NCBI GenBank assembly: GCA_035489755.1
Contig: DATGZK010000029.1
Span: forward strand, 58,001 to 122,000
Source: UBA9160 sp035489755
GTDB lineage: Bacteria; Myxococcota_A; UBA9160
Direction of reading: 5' to 3'
DNA length: 64,000 nt
The notes below the pieces were generated by a model. That model was not told the origin of the DNA. It did not search any database and saw only the letters and a program-made list of their open reading frames with translations. Within the stretch, counting starts at the first letter, position 1; every line of letters starts with the position of its first letter. This document shows, piece by piece, positions 16,084 to 24,648 of the stretch. The translations under genes and the position numbers were made by a program.

Positions 16084-17355
16084 ATGAACCCCTCTGCGTC
16101 TTCCCTCGTCCTCCCCGAGGCGGCACTCGCCGCTATTCCGAGGCCGATGCTTGCCGTGTGCGAAGCCCTTGCCTGTGCGGGCTTTGAGACCGTGTTCGTC
16201 GGCGGCTGCGTACGCGACCTCGTGCGTGGCGCCTCGGTCCGTGACTTCGATCTCGCTACGGCAGCGCCTCCGGAGGTGGTGCTCGAGCTCTTCCCGCGCG
16301 CTGTTCCTACCGGGATCCGACACGGCACAGTGATGATCCCCACCAAAGCGGGCCCGGTCGACGTGACCACCTTCCGCGCCGGAGCACGTCTCGAGGACGA
16401 CCTCGCACGACGCGACTTTACGGTGAATGCCATGGCCCTCGAGCCACGAACGGGCCGCCTTGTGGACCCGTTTGGCGGCTCGGTTGACCTTCGGGCCGGC
16501 CGCCTTGCCGCCGTCGGCGACGCGCGGGCGCGTCTCGATGAAGATCCCTTGCGCGCGCTGCGCGCTGCACGTCTCGTCGCGACCCTCGGCCTTCACCCCG
16601 CGCCCGAGCTGCGGGCCGCCCTCGGCGCTGCCCGTCGCGGCCTTGAGAAGGTGGCGCGGGAGCGCCTCCGCCAGGAGCTGACGCTGCTGTTCAGCGCACC
16701 GGGGCCCGGGGCCGCGGCGGGTCTTGTGCTGTTGCGAGAAAGCGGGATTGAAGCGGATCTGGCACCGGGTGCGGCAGCGGACGCCCCGGAGGTGCTGGCA
16801 GGCGTACCCTCCGACCTGGCACTCCGCCTCGCGGCTTGGCTGCGCGGCGCGCGTGCGGGAATGCTGCTCGCCCGTCTGCGGTTTCCGCGGCGCGTGGTCG
16901 AGCGTGTGTGCACTCTCCTTGCGATCCATCCTCTCGAGACGAATGTCGACGGAACGTCGGATAGCTCCGTCCGCCGGCTGCTAAAGCGCGCGGGCGAAGC
17001 CAACGTCGACGCGCTCCTCACGCTGCGCGAGGCGGAGCTCAGCGCCTGGGAGACTCGTCGTCCCGAGTACGTGCGCACGGTCCGCGGGGAGCTCCGTGTG
17101 CTCCGCGCAGGTCTTGCCCGCGTCCAGGCCGCGGGTCATGTCGCGCTCCAGCGCCTCGACCTCGCTGTCGATGGTCGGTTCGTGATGGAGGTGCTGGGGT
17201 GCGCCCCTGGGCCGGAGGTCGGAGGCGCGCTTCGCTTTCTCACCGATCGCGTTCTTGAGGATCCGGCGCGCAATACGCCCGAGGCGCTCCGCGCGCTTCT
17301 TCTTGGCTGGGCGGGTGCGAACGCGAAGAGCCGCTCCTCCCGTCTTGCGCGCTAG
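16084..17355 (+). CDS. cca: CCA-adding tRNA nucleotidyltransferase / poly(A) polymerase family
   Basis: 423 residues, class II nucleotidyltransferase. Motifs in order: FVGGCVRDL, the metal-binding RDFDLAT, RRDFTVNAMA, then the helical neck with ARLDEDPLRALRAARL. The C-terminal half is helical and diverged, and no HD domain was seen. It adds or repairs the 3' CCA of tRNAs, which matters here because bacterial tRNA genes may lack encoded CCA. Assignment between CCA-adding, A-adding and PcnB activity cannot be made by reading. Its last 116 bases overlap the opposite-strand membrane-protein gene. Confidence 0.87.
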   Translation: MNPSASSLVLPEAALAAIPRPMLAVCEALACAGFETVFVGGCVRDLVRGASVRDFDLATAAPPEVVLELFPRAVPTGIRHGTVMIPTKAGPVDVTTFRAGARLEDDLARRDFTVNAMALEPRTGRLVDPFGGSVDLRAGRLAAVGDARARLDEDPLRALRAARLVATLGLHPAPELRAALGAARRGLEKVARERLRQELTLLFSAPGPGAAAGLVLLRESGIEADLAPGAAADAPEVLAGVPSDLALRLAAWLRGARAGMLLARLRFPRRVVERVCTLLAIHPLETNVDGTSDSSVRRLLKRAGEANVDALLTLREAELSAWETRRPEYVRTVRGELRVLRAGLARVQAAGHVALQRLDLAVDGRFVMEVLGCAPGPEVGGALRFLTDRVLEDPARNTPEALRALLLGWAGANAKSRSSRLAR

Positions 17356-17851
17356 GCCCGCTGCTCGCAATCTGCGCGGAGTGTTCGTTCCGCAGGGCGA
17401 CGAACGCGCCATACAGCGACGCGACAATTACCGCGCTCCCGAGCAGATGCGTCAGGCCTGCGAGCTGTCTGCAGTGGGAGAGAAGCCCAACCCGCGAGAG
17501 CAGCCAGTTCCAGTCGTGAATCTCACCGCCCACGAGGGGGAGTGCCATGGCCTGCGCGTCACCCATGTAGCGGGCCACATTCAACAGGTTCTCCCCCAAC
17601 CACACTCCGCACACGGACGCGTCGAAAGCTCGGCCGGAACCAAGGAATTGAACCCCCGCCGCGACGGGGAAGACGAGCTGGCCGAGCGTCCCGCCCAGCA
17701 TCCCGATGGTCTGGCCGAACAGGCCGAAGAAAACGTGTCCCGCCTCGTGGAAGAGAAGGTTTGCCCCGTCAAGAAAATGGTAGTCGTAGGCGAAGATGAG
17801 CCAAAGGGCGTAGGGAATCAGTGCGAGGAGGAGGAGCGCTCGAGCCGTCAT
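17240..17851 (-). CDS. Integral membrane protein with HEAGH zinc-protease-like motif
   Basis: 203 residues from the ATG at 17851 (MTARALLLLALIPYALW). Several hydrophobic segments. LLFHEAGHVFFG carries an HExxH motif in a hydrophobic context, as in M50 site-2-protease-like families, and WNWLLSRVGLL follows near residue 130. A second metal-binding motif such as NxxPxxxxDG is not clear, so activity is uncertain. The last about 50 residues are Ser/Arg/Pro-rich and are read from the region overlapping cca; codons there are constrained by the other gene. Confidence 0.6.
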   Translation of the reverse strand: MTARALLLLALIPYALWLIFAYDYHFLDGANLLFHEAGHVFFGLFGQTIGMLGGTLGQLVFPVAAGVQFLGSGRAFDASVCGVWLGENLLNVARYMGDAQAMALPLVGGEIHDWNWLLSRVGLLSHCRQLAGLTHLLGSAVIVASLYGAFVALRNEHSAQIASSGPSAQDGRSGSSRSHPPSQEEARGAPRAYCAPDPQERDR

Positions 17852-17980
17852 CCGACCTCCCGGCGGCGAATGCCCCTCTATCGGCGAGCCGCGACGCGAG
17901 GCTGAGGGGAGTGCGGACTGGCCGAAGGCGCCAGGGCAAGCGATTGACATCGACCAGGAGAGCGTGGACTCTTCGGGGCG

Positions 17981-18055
17981 ATGAGCTATTTCGAGCCCTC
18001 TTTTTCAACGACCCCGAACGCGGCGCTGCGCACGCCGAAGACGCGTTCCGGCTAG
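17981..18055 (+). CDS. Possible leader peptide upstream of asd
   Basis: A 24-codon reading frame beginning MSYFEPSFSTTP and rich in Ser/Thr (four Ser, four Thr). Its TAG stop lies inside a perfect 16-base palindrome and a strong hairpin follows. A TTGACA hexamer at 17944-17949 could act as -35 with a weak -10, placing the transcript start close to the ATG. The arrangement resembles a ribosome-mediated attenuator for the Lys/Thr/Met pathway gene asd, but no long run of one of those codons is present. This is inference from layout. Confidence 0.3.
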   Translation: MSYFEPSFSTTPNAALRTPKTRSG

Positions 18056-18128
18056 CCGGAAGGGCCTGTTCGACTTTCAACGCGAACGCCCCTCCGGCCC
18101 GGCCGGAGGGGCGTTCGCCCTTTCTGGG
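18046..18128 (+). terminator. Tandem hairpins in the asd leader (attenuator-like)
   Basis: First, the perfect palindrome TTCCGGCTAGCCGGAA at 18046-18061. Second, an 18-base perfect inverted repeat with arms 18082-18099 and 18101-18118 (left arm GCGAACGCCCCTCCGGCC), followed by CCCTTTCT. The second is a very stable stem with a short pyrimidine tail and could terminate transcription before asd at 18169 or serve in both directions. Confidence 0.6.
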
Positions 18129-18168
18129 GCCTCGCGGCAGGCGCGTGTGAGACCCGGAGGAGACGAAG

Positions 18169-19194
18169 ATGACCGATCCGCAGCGCAACCCGCGCTCTGT
18201 CGCGGTGGTCGGCGCCACCGGCGCCGTGGGCGAGATCCTCTTGGAGGTGCTCGCTGAGCGCCGTTTCCCGATTTCCCGCCTGCGGGCGCTCGCGAGTGAA
18301 CGGTCGGCGGGAGCCACGGTTCGTTTTCGAGGCGAGGCCCTTGCGGTGGAGACCGTACGTCCAGAGCTCTTCGACGGCATCGATCTCGTCTTCTTCGCTG
18401 CGACCGGTGCGCTCTCGAAGGAACTCGCGCCCGAAGCCCAACGCCGAGGCGCCGTGGTCATCGACAAGTCGAGCACCTGGCGCATGGACGCCGCGGTGCC
18501 CCTCGTGGTCCCCGAGGTCAATCCGGATGCCGTCATGAAGCACCGCGGGATCGTGGCTTGCCCCAACTGCACGACGATCGGATTCGTGATGGCCCTCGAG
18601 CCCCTGCGGCGCGCGGCCGGGCTCCGAAGCGTGGTGGTGACGACGCTTCAGGCCGCAAGCGGCGCCGGCCGCGACGGCACCGATGAGCTGTCTCGCCAGA
18701 TGGACGCCCTCGCCCACGGCCGTGAGCCTGAGGCCAAGGTCTTCCCTTCACCTCTCGCAGGCAACGTGCTCCCGTTGTGCGAGAGCTTCCGAGACGATGG
18801 CTATTCGACGGAAGAAATGAAGCTTTTGCTCGAGACGCGCAAGATCCTCGATCTTCCCGACCTCGAGGTGTCCATGACGTGCGTACGCGTCCCGGTCGCG
18901 GTGGGCCACTCTGCCACCCTTCTCGTCGAGACCGAGCGCCCGCTGGCACCTGCAGCCGCGCGCGCGGCGCTCGCCGGATTTCCCGGCGTGCGCGTCGTGG
19001 ACGACCCGTCGAACAACGTCTTCCCCACACCAAGGGACGTCGCGGGCAGGGACGAGGTGCTCGTGGGCAGGATTCGCAAGGACCTTTCGAGCGACCGCCT
19101 TTGGCTTTGGGAAGTCTCCGACAACCTGCGAAAGGGCGCGGCGACAAACGCGGTGCAAACCGCGGAGCTGCTGCTTGCGCGCGGTCTTTTGTAG
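18169..19194 (+). CDS. asd: Aspartate-semialdehyde dehydrogenase
   Basis: 341 residues, usual length. Reduces aspartyl phosphate with NADPH to aspartate semialdehyde, the branch point to lysine/diaminopimelate, threonine and methionine. NADP-binding GATGAVG at 15-21. Catalytic Cys134 in ACPNCTTIGFV. ASGAGRDG and a substrate-binding region (VSMTCVRVPVAVGHSATL) with the active-site His follow. ATG with GGAGGAG upstream. The leader carries hairpins that may regulate it. Confidence 0.93.
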   Translation: MTDPQRNPRSVAVVGATGAVGEILLEVLAERRFPISRLRALASERSAGATVRFRGEALAVETVRPELFDGIDLVFFAATGALSKELAPEAQRRGAVVIDKSSTWRMDAAVPLVVPEVNPDAVMKHRGIVACPNCTTIGFVMALEPLRRAAGLRSVVVTTLQAASGAGRDGTDELSRQMDALAHGREPEAKVFPSPLAGNVLPLCESFRDDGYSTEEMKLLLETRKILDLPDLEVSMTCVRVPVAVGHSATLLVETERPLAPAAARAALAGFPGVRVVDDPSNNVFPTPRDVAGRDEVLVGRIRKDLSSDRLWLWEVSDNLRKGAATNAVQTAELLLARGLL

Positions 19195-19236
19195 CCGATC
19201 GCGAAGCCTCGCACGCCCGGCGCTCCTCGTGCGGGT

Positions 19237-19785
19237 CTACCTCGAGCGCAGTGCCGCGAGCTCGTCCGTAATGCGCTCCAGCCTCGCGATCACCTCGCCG
19301 AAGCGCACATCCCCGGTCGAGGGGACCCGGCCGCGAAACGAGAGCGTGCCGCCGGGTTCGAGCACGGCGCGCTCGACCTCCGCGAGCGAGGCAAAGCCTT
19401 GGCGGCGCGCCGCGCTCTCGAGTTCGCCTTCGCTGATCAGCTCACGACGCAGGCGGTCTCTTCGAAGCTCTCCGCCGTCGATCAGCACGTCGGGAGCACC
19501 TTCGGCAAGACGCTCGAGCTTGGGATGCTCGAAGACGAAGCGGACCATGCCATAGTTCACAAGCAGCAGTGTTGACGCGGAGATGAGTCCACCCGTTACG
19601 CTGACGTCCTCCCCGATGATCGCGTTCTGCACAGCGTTGGCCAGTGTGAGGAGCACGGTGAAGTCGAGGGGATTGAGCTGCGCGAGCTCGCGCTTGCCCG
19701 CAAGCCGCAGGCCCACCACGAGGAAGAGATAGACGAGCACGGTGCGCGCGATCTTCTCGACCACGGGCAGCCCGAGGACGAACAT
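19237..19785 (-). CDS. DUF421 (YetF-like) membrane protein
   Basis: 182 residues from the ATG at 19785: three N-terminal membrane helices (VVEKIARTVLVYLFLVVGLRL, FTVLLTLANAVQNAII, LISASTLLLVNYGMV) and a cytoplasmic DUF421 domain with RRELISEGELESAARRQG and AVLEPGGTLSF, as in Bacillus YetF and YrbG-like proteins. Function in this family is not settled. GGAGGGGAGGT lies further upstream, near an in-frame TTG at about 19812, so a slightly longer start (LDSRILTDM) is possible. Confidence 0.82.
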   Translation of the reverse strand: MFVLGLPVVEKIARTVLVYLFLVVGLRLAGKRELAQLNPLDFTVLLTLANAVQNAIIGEDVSVTGGLISASTLLLVNYGMVRFVFEHPKLERLAEGAPDVLIDGGELRRDRLRRELISEGELESAARRQGFASLAEVERAVLEPGGTLSFRGRVPSTGDVRFGEVIARLERITDELAALRSR

Positions 19786-20495
19786 GTCTGTCAGGATTCG
19801 AGAATCCAAAGTACCTCCCCTCCCCTGCTTGAACCCGGCGGCCGCGCCGGAGACGGGCGGATCGTAACGGCCCCGCGGATTGCGGCGCGATCCGAATCGA
19901 TCGCCGCGCCCTTTCGGCAGGCTGCCCTCTAGAAAATGGGGCTCGATGGAGCTTCCGTTCCTGGGCTTTTGCTCGCGCCGCTCGCTCACGATGTCGATGG
20001 AGCAAGCCCCGCAGCACGAGGAGTCACTACGGCCCAGCGGGCCTGGGCCGCGCGAGCGTCCTCGCCGGGGCCGGGTCGTCCACTGGCTTCGCGGGCCGTT
20101 TCGACGACATCGCACTTTCCTGGAGTCCCGCGGTTCGCGCGTCACGCGATCGCGGATGGCGGCGTCTTGGTGGCATTCCCACCCGCCGCCCTGGATCGAG
20201 CACTCGGTCGATGGTTCTTCTCTTGAACCGAGAAGAGTGAAGGTAGGAGTCCTCTCGTGGTCCCTCCTTAACTAAAGGAGGACATTGCAACGGACGAAGC
20301 TTCCCTCAGATGCTCTCGAATCTTGCGCAGGCGGAGGACGGACAGCGGCCTGGGCGGGCGCTTTTTCGGGCTCCCTTCGCCACCCGCGAGGCACGTTCGG
20401 CTTTCCCCGGGAGCAGACCGCTTCGCCGTTCAGCAAGGGTCCGCCTGCGAACGGGCGGGACCGAGTTTGTCGCCCAGGGCTCTTGAGGAAAGAGT
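19786..20495. other. Intergenic region, no gene recognised
   Basis: 710 bases between the divergent DUF421 and acyltransferase genes. Reading frames here are short or low-complexity and do not resemble proteins. One imperfect hairpin (CCTCCTT/AAGGAGG arms) at about 20260-20283 could be a terminator-like element or could mask a ribosome site. Nothing else was seen. Confidence 0.6.
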
Positions 20496-21800
20496 GTGAC
20501 CCGAAGGCTCGAACAACTCGATTCGCTAAGGGGTCTCGCCGCGTTTTCCGTCGTGATCTGGCACTGGATCTACCTGTCGCTTCCGACGTGTCTTCCGGGA
20601 AGGGAACCGGCTGTTTTGCGGAGCGTCCTTCTCCAGCATGACCTCAGCCCGCTCGCCACACTCGGAGGGGTGAGGCTCCTTACGATGTCTCCGCTTCGGA
20701 TCCTCTTCGCCGGCCGCGAGGCGGTAATTCTCTTCTTTGTCCTGAGCGGTTTCGTTCTCTCTCTGCCTCTGTGGGAAGCGCGCCGACTCGACTACGCGCC
20801 GTTCCTGATCAAGCGGGTCTTCCGCATCTACGTGCCCTATCTCGGTGCCCTGATCCTGGCTGTGGCCGGCAATGTCTTCCTCTCCACGGGAGGATTGCCG
20901 GACATGAACCAATGGTTTAATGCCTCGTGGAGGACGCCGGTGCAGCTGGCGGATGTGCTGGCGCATGTGACGCTCATTGGCGTCTTTAATGACAATCAGT
21001 TTAACCCGGCGTTCTGGTCCTTGATCCATGAGATGCGGATCTCCATCGCATATCCACTCGTGGTGCTCATGTTGCGGCGTTGGCCGCGGGCTCTCTGGCT
21101 GCTGCCAGTGCCGCTGATGGCTCTCGGAGGCTTTCTCCATTCGCGCTATCCGTGGGGACGCCTGTGTGAGTCGATCGAGGTTCTGGGGTTCTTTGTTGCA
21201 GGGACTGCGCTTGCCCGCTACCAGGATCGGATCGCAGCCCTGTACCATGGCTGGAGTTCATCTCGCAAAACTCTTGCCATCGCTCTCTTCGCCGGTCTCT
21301 ACACGTATGGGTGGAGTTGGGTATTTCCGGCCTGGATGCTCGACCTGGGCACGAAGTATCAGGATATCTTCATCTGCCTGGGGGCTACCGGGATCCTAGG
21401 GCTCAGCCTCGCGTCGGCTTCGCTCTACCGGATCTTGATGAACCCCGCCGCGCGGTATCTCGGCAAGATTTCTTACAGCCTGTATCTGACACACGCGACC
21501 GTCCTGCTGGGACTGACGTATCTGCTGCGCGGAACACCCGGGTTCTTCTGGATCTACACCGCTCTGACACTCGTGGTGGCCTCCGCGTTCTGGAAGCTGG
21601 TGGAAGACCCGGCCATACAAGCCGGGCGGAGACTGACCCTTCGAGAGCCGCGTGAACGGGTCCACTTCGATCCCGAGCGCCGTCCACTTCCGCGCTTTGG
21701 CGAAATCGCGCGCGTTTTCGCCAAAGGCGCCTCCCGCGGTGCATATCCCGGGCTACGCGGTCCCGACGCCACCGCCCGCGAGACGCCTCGCTCGGGATAG
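20496..21800 (+). CDS. Acyltransferase-3 family membrane protein (OafA/NodX-like)
   Basis: 434 residues, GTG start with GAGGAAAG upstream. N-terminal family signature LDSLRGLAAFSVVIWHW, then about ten membrane helices (GREAVILFFVLSGFVLSLPL, FLIKRVFRIYVPYLGALIL, FWSLIHEMRISIAYPLVVLM) and late ISYSLYLTHATVLLGL. Such proteins move acyl groups onto surface sugars such as exopolysaccharide, O-antigen or peptidoglycan. The C-terminal about 60 residues after the last helix are basic and cytoplasmic. The gene stands alone, so the acceptor cannot be predicted. Confidence 0.88.
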   Translation: MTRRLEQLDSLRGLAAFSVVIWHWIYLSLPTCLPGREPAVLRSVLLQHDLSPLATLGGVRLLTMSPLRILFAGREAVILFFVLSGFVLSLPLWEARRLDYAPFLIKRVFRIYVPYLGALILAVAGNVFLSTGGLPDMNQWFNASWRTPVQLADVLAHVTLIGVFNDNQFNPAFWSLIHEMRISIAYPLVVLMLRRWPRALWLLPVPLMALGGFLHSRYPWGRLCESIEVLGFFVAGTALARYQDRIAALYHGWSSSRKTLAIALFAGLYTYGWSWVFPAWMLDLGTKYQDIFICLGATGILGLSLASASLYRILMNPAARYLGKISYSLYLTHATVLLGLTYLLRGTPGFFWIYTALTLVVASAFWKLVEDPAIQAGRRLTLREPRERVHFDPERRPLPRFGEIARVFAKGASRGAYPGLRGPDATARETPRSG

Positions 21801-21884
21801 AGCGCCTCGCCGAACGCTACGCGGCCGAATCCGCCGGGGCAATCGAGGGTGCTTGGGCTGCGTCGTGACCCATCCCTGCGACCC

Positions 21885-23540
21885 TCAAATCATTCCTGCT
21901 TCTTCGAAGACACGGCGGACCAGCGCTTGTGCTTCTTCGAGGATCTGACGCAGGTGGTCCTCTCCCCGGAAGCTCTCGGCGTAGATCTTGTAGACATCCT
22001 CGGTGCCAGAGGGCCGCGCCGCAAACCAACCGCTCTCGGTGACAACCTTGAGGCCGCCGATCGCGGCCTTGCTGCCCGGCGCCTCGGTGATCATGCGGAT
22101 GATCTTTTCTCCCGCAAGTTGCGTCGCCTTGATGTTCTGCGGCGACAGTTGTGAGAGCAGCTTCTTTTGTTCCGGGGTCGCCGGCGCGTCGATGCGCGTA
22201 AATCGGGGTTCTCCGAGCTCCCGCGTGAGCGAATGATAAAGCACTGCGGGATCCTGACCGGTCACGGCGGTCATCTCCGCAGCGAGGAGCCCCATCACGA
22301 TTCCATCCTTGTCGGTGGTCCAAACGGCGCCATCGCGGCGCAGGAAGGAGGCGCCAGCACTCTCCTCACCAGCGAAGCCGAGGGAGCCTGAGAGCAGGCC
22401 CTCGACAAACCACTTAAAGCCAACGGGCACCTCCACCAGGCCGCGACCCGCGCGCGCTGCCACGCGGTCAATCAAACTGCTGGTCACGACCGTCTTGCCC
22501 ACCGCGGCGTCCGCACGCCATTGGCTGCGGTGGTTGAAGAGATAGGACACCGCGACGGCAAGGTACTGGTTGGGATTGAGAAGACCCCCGCTGCGACTGA
22601 CAATGCCGTGGCGATCGTGATCGGTGTCGCAGGCCCAAGCCACATCGAACCGATCCTTGAGGCCAATCAGTCGCTGCATCGCGTAAGGCGAGGAGCAGTC
22701 CATTCGGATCTTCCCGTCCCAGTCGACGGTCATGAAACGGAACGTGGGATCGACCAGGTCACTCACCACGGTGAGCGCAACTCCGTAGCGTTCTGCGATC
22801 TTGCCCCAATACTGCACCCCTGCCCCTCCGAGCGGGTCCACTCCCAGACTGAGCTTCGCGTCCCGCAGGACCTCGAGATTCACGACGCTGGCAAGGTCTC
22901 CGACGTAGGCCTCCAGGTACTCGTGGCGGTGCGTTGTCGAGGCCCGTCGCGCCCGTTCGAATGGGATGCGCTTTACATGGTCGATGCCGCTCGTCAGGAG
23001 CGCATTGGCCTTTTCCTGGATCCATGCGGTCGCTTGGCTTTCGGCGGGGCCACCGTGCGGCGGGTTGTACTTGAAGCCTCCGTCGGGCGGCGGATTGTGA
23101 GACGGGGTGACGACGATGCCGTCGGCCCGCCCCCGGCTGCGGCGGCGATTGTGCGTGAGGATCGCATGAGACACGACCGGTGTCGGTGTGTAGCCGCCCT
23201 GAGCGTCGATCATCACCTCAACACCCCGGGCCGCCAGCACCTCGAGCGCACTGCAGACGGCCGCTTCCGAAAGGGCATGGGTATCAATCCCGAGGAAAAG
23301 AGGACCGTCGATCCCCTGCTCGCGGCGATAGAGGCAGATGGCCTCGGTGATCGCGACGATATGCGCCTCGTTGAAGGCATGGTCGAAGGCGGAGCCGCGG
23401 TGACCGGAGGTACCGAATGCGACGCGCTGCGCAGCCACTGCGGGATCCGGAGCCGTGGTGTAGTACGCGGTCATGAGCCGAGGCACATTTACGAGCATCG
23501 AGGGTTCGGCCGGTTTCCCGGCCAAGGGACTCACGTTCAT
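21885..23540 (-). CDS. pgm: Alpha-D-phosphoglucomutase
   Basis: 551 residues from the ATG at 23540, the usual length for the long bacterial Pgm. Interconverts glucose 1- and 6-phosphate for glycogen, trehalose and nucleotide-sugar synthesis. Phosphoserine loop VVTPSHNPPPDGG (Ser147), metal loop DTDHDRHG, sugar loop GEESAGASF and phosphate-binding RPSGTEDVYKIYAESF near the C-terminus. An open frame to 23756 upstream is Arg/Pro-rich and unlike Pgm, and is not used. Confidence 0.93.
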   Translation of the reverse strand: MNVSPLAGKPAEPSMLVNVPRLMTAYYTTAPDPAVAAQRVAFGTSGHRGSAFDHAFNEAHIVAITEAICLYRREQGIDGPLFLGIDTHALSEAAVCSALEVLAARGVEVMIDAQGGYTPTPVVSHAILTHNRRRSRGRADGIVVTPSHNPPPDGGFKYNPPHGGPAESQATAWIQEKANALLTSGIDHVKRIPFERARRASTTHRHEYLEAYVGDLASVVNLEVLRDAKLSLGVDPLGGAGVQYWGKIAERYGVALTVVSDLVDPTFRFMTVDWDGKIRMDCSSPYAMQRLIGLKDRFDVAWACDTDHDRHGIVSRSGGLLNPNQYLAVAVSYLFNHRSQWRADAAVGKTVVTSSLIDRVAARAGRGLVEVPVGFKWFVEGLLSGSLGFAGEESAGASFLRRDGAVWTTDKDGIVMGLLAAEMTAVTGQDPAVLYHSLTRELGEPRFTRIDAPATPEQKKLLSQLSPQNIKATQLAGEKIIRMITEAPGSKAAIGGLKVVTESGWFAARPSGTEDVYKIYAESFRGEDHLRQILEEAQALVRRVFEEAGMI

Positions 23541-23870
23541 GGGTCTTCTCCGTCCCGGCTGGTGAGAAAGACAGGGCTCCTTCTCCGCGCGGCAGAATGA
23601 TTCTCGGCGGAAGGCGCGCTCTGGAAGTTGCCGGAGCGCGCGAAGAACCGCATGGGCGAGGTCGCAGCGGTCCAGCGGTAGGGTCCGGTCACGTCGGCAT
23701 GGCCCCCGGCCTGGTCGCTCGGTCCGTCCTGCCCCATATGTGCGGCCGAAGGTCACACTCGACCTCCCCGTCTGCGCAGTCGAGGGACTTGGGGAGGTAC
23801 GTACGTTGCATTCCCCTCTTTAGGACGCCCCGTCGATCCACTGGAAGAAGACAGGAAGAGAGGGAAGAGC
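23541..23870. other. Intergenic region between divergent pgm and hpf-like genes
   Basis: 330 bases expected to hold both promoters. No further gene seen. The stretch just before 23871 (GAAGAGAGGGAAGAGC) provides the ribosome site for the HPF-like gene. Confidence 0.6.
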
Positions 23871-24413
23871 ATGGAAATTCATTGGAGCCACGTGGAGGAG
23901 ATTTCAGAGGACGAGCGCCGTGCGATCGAGGCACGTCTTGCCGCGCTTGCGCAGGGCCACACCGACCTGATCGACCTGCGCATCGTGGGTCGGGGGAGCG
24001 GTCACCACCGCCACGGCGGAAAAGAGATCCGGGTCACCTGCCAAGTGCGCGGCAAGGAGATCATCGCCGTGCGCTCCGCGGATGAACTGGGTCTCGCGCT
24101 CGACCAGGCCATCGATGCCTTCGAGCGCGAAGTCCGAAAGCTCCGAGAGATCCGGAGCACGCATCGCGACGAGCGGCCGCAAAACCCACCCTATCTCGGC
24201 ATCGTCGACCGGGTCCTGCAAGCGGCCGGCTACGGATTCATCGTGACCGATGGGGGAGAGAAGGTCTATTTCCATCGCAACGCCGTGCATGGCGGTCTTG
24301 CCTTCGAGCGCCTTGCAGAGGGAGACCGGGTGGCCTTGAACCTCGAGGCCGGTGAAAGGGGTCTCCAGGCGACGACCGTCGTCCCGGCCCCCCCGGGCGT
24401 CCCTGCCCCTTAG
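23871..24413 (+). CDS. Ribosome hibernation factor (HPF/RaiA-like) fused to a cold-shock domain
   Basis: 180 residues. Residues 1 to about 100 resemble HPF/RaiA: MEIHWSHVEEISEDERRAI, an alpha-beta fold, VTCQVRGKEIIAVRSADELGLALDQAIDAFEREVRK split over 55-92. Residues about 110-172 form a cold-shock domain with RNP-1-like AAGYGFIVTDGGEKV and RNP-2-like VYFHRNAV. It would bind the small subunit and RNA in slow growth or stress. Typical long HPF proteins have a dimerising C-terminal domain instead, so the CSD fusion is the unusual part. Ends 235 bases before polX. Confidence 0.82.
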   Translation: MEIHWSHVEEISEDERRAIEARLAALAQGHTDLIDLRIVGRGSGHHRHGGKEIRVTCQVRGKEIIAVRSADELGLALDQAIDAFEREVRKLREIRSTHRDERPQNPPYLGIVDRVLQAAGYGFIVTDGGEKVYFHRNAVHGGLAFERLAEGDRVALNLEAGERGLQATTVVPAPPGVPAP

Positions 24414-24648
24414 GTACGGATCCCGAGGACCTAAAGCGCTCGGCCGCAACGAGTCCTTGGCGGGTCGGCGGGGTGAACGCTCAAGGGAGCGTCAGAGGAT
24501 TGTCGCGTGCCTGGGAGCTGCCCGAGATGGCTGTTCCCCGACCGAAGCCAGCAGCTCTGTGCAATTCTTCTCCGCCGAGGCTGAGGCCAGCGCGCCGCGA
24601 GGCGGCATGCGGCGCCGCAGCGCTTTGGCGCAAGGATAAGGGTTGGCA

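Noticed and set aside
20259..20283. Hairpin with CCTCCTT/AAGGAGG arms considered as an intrinsic terminator
   Set aside because: No gene ends just upstream on the plus strand and no T-run follows, so it is reported only as a hairpin in the intergenic entry.
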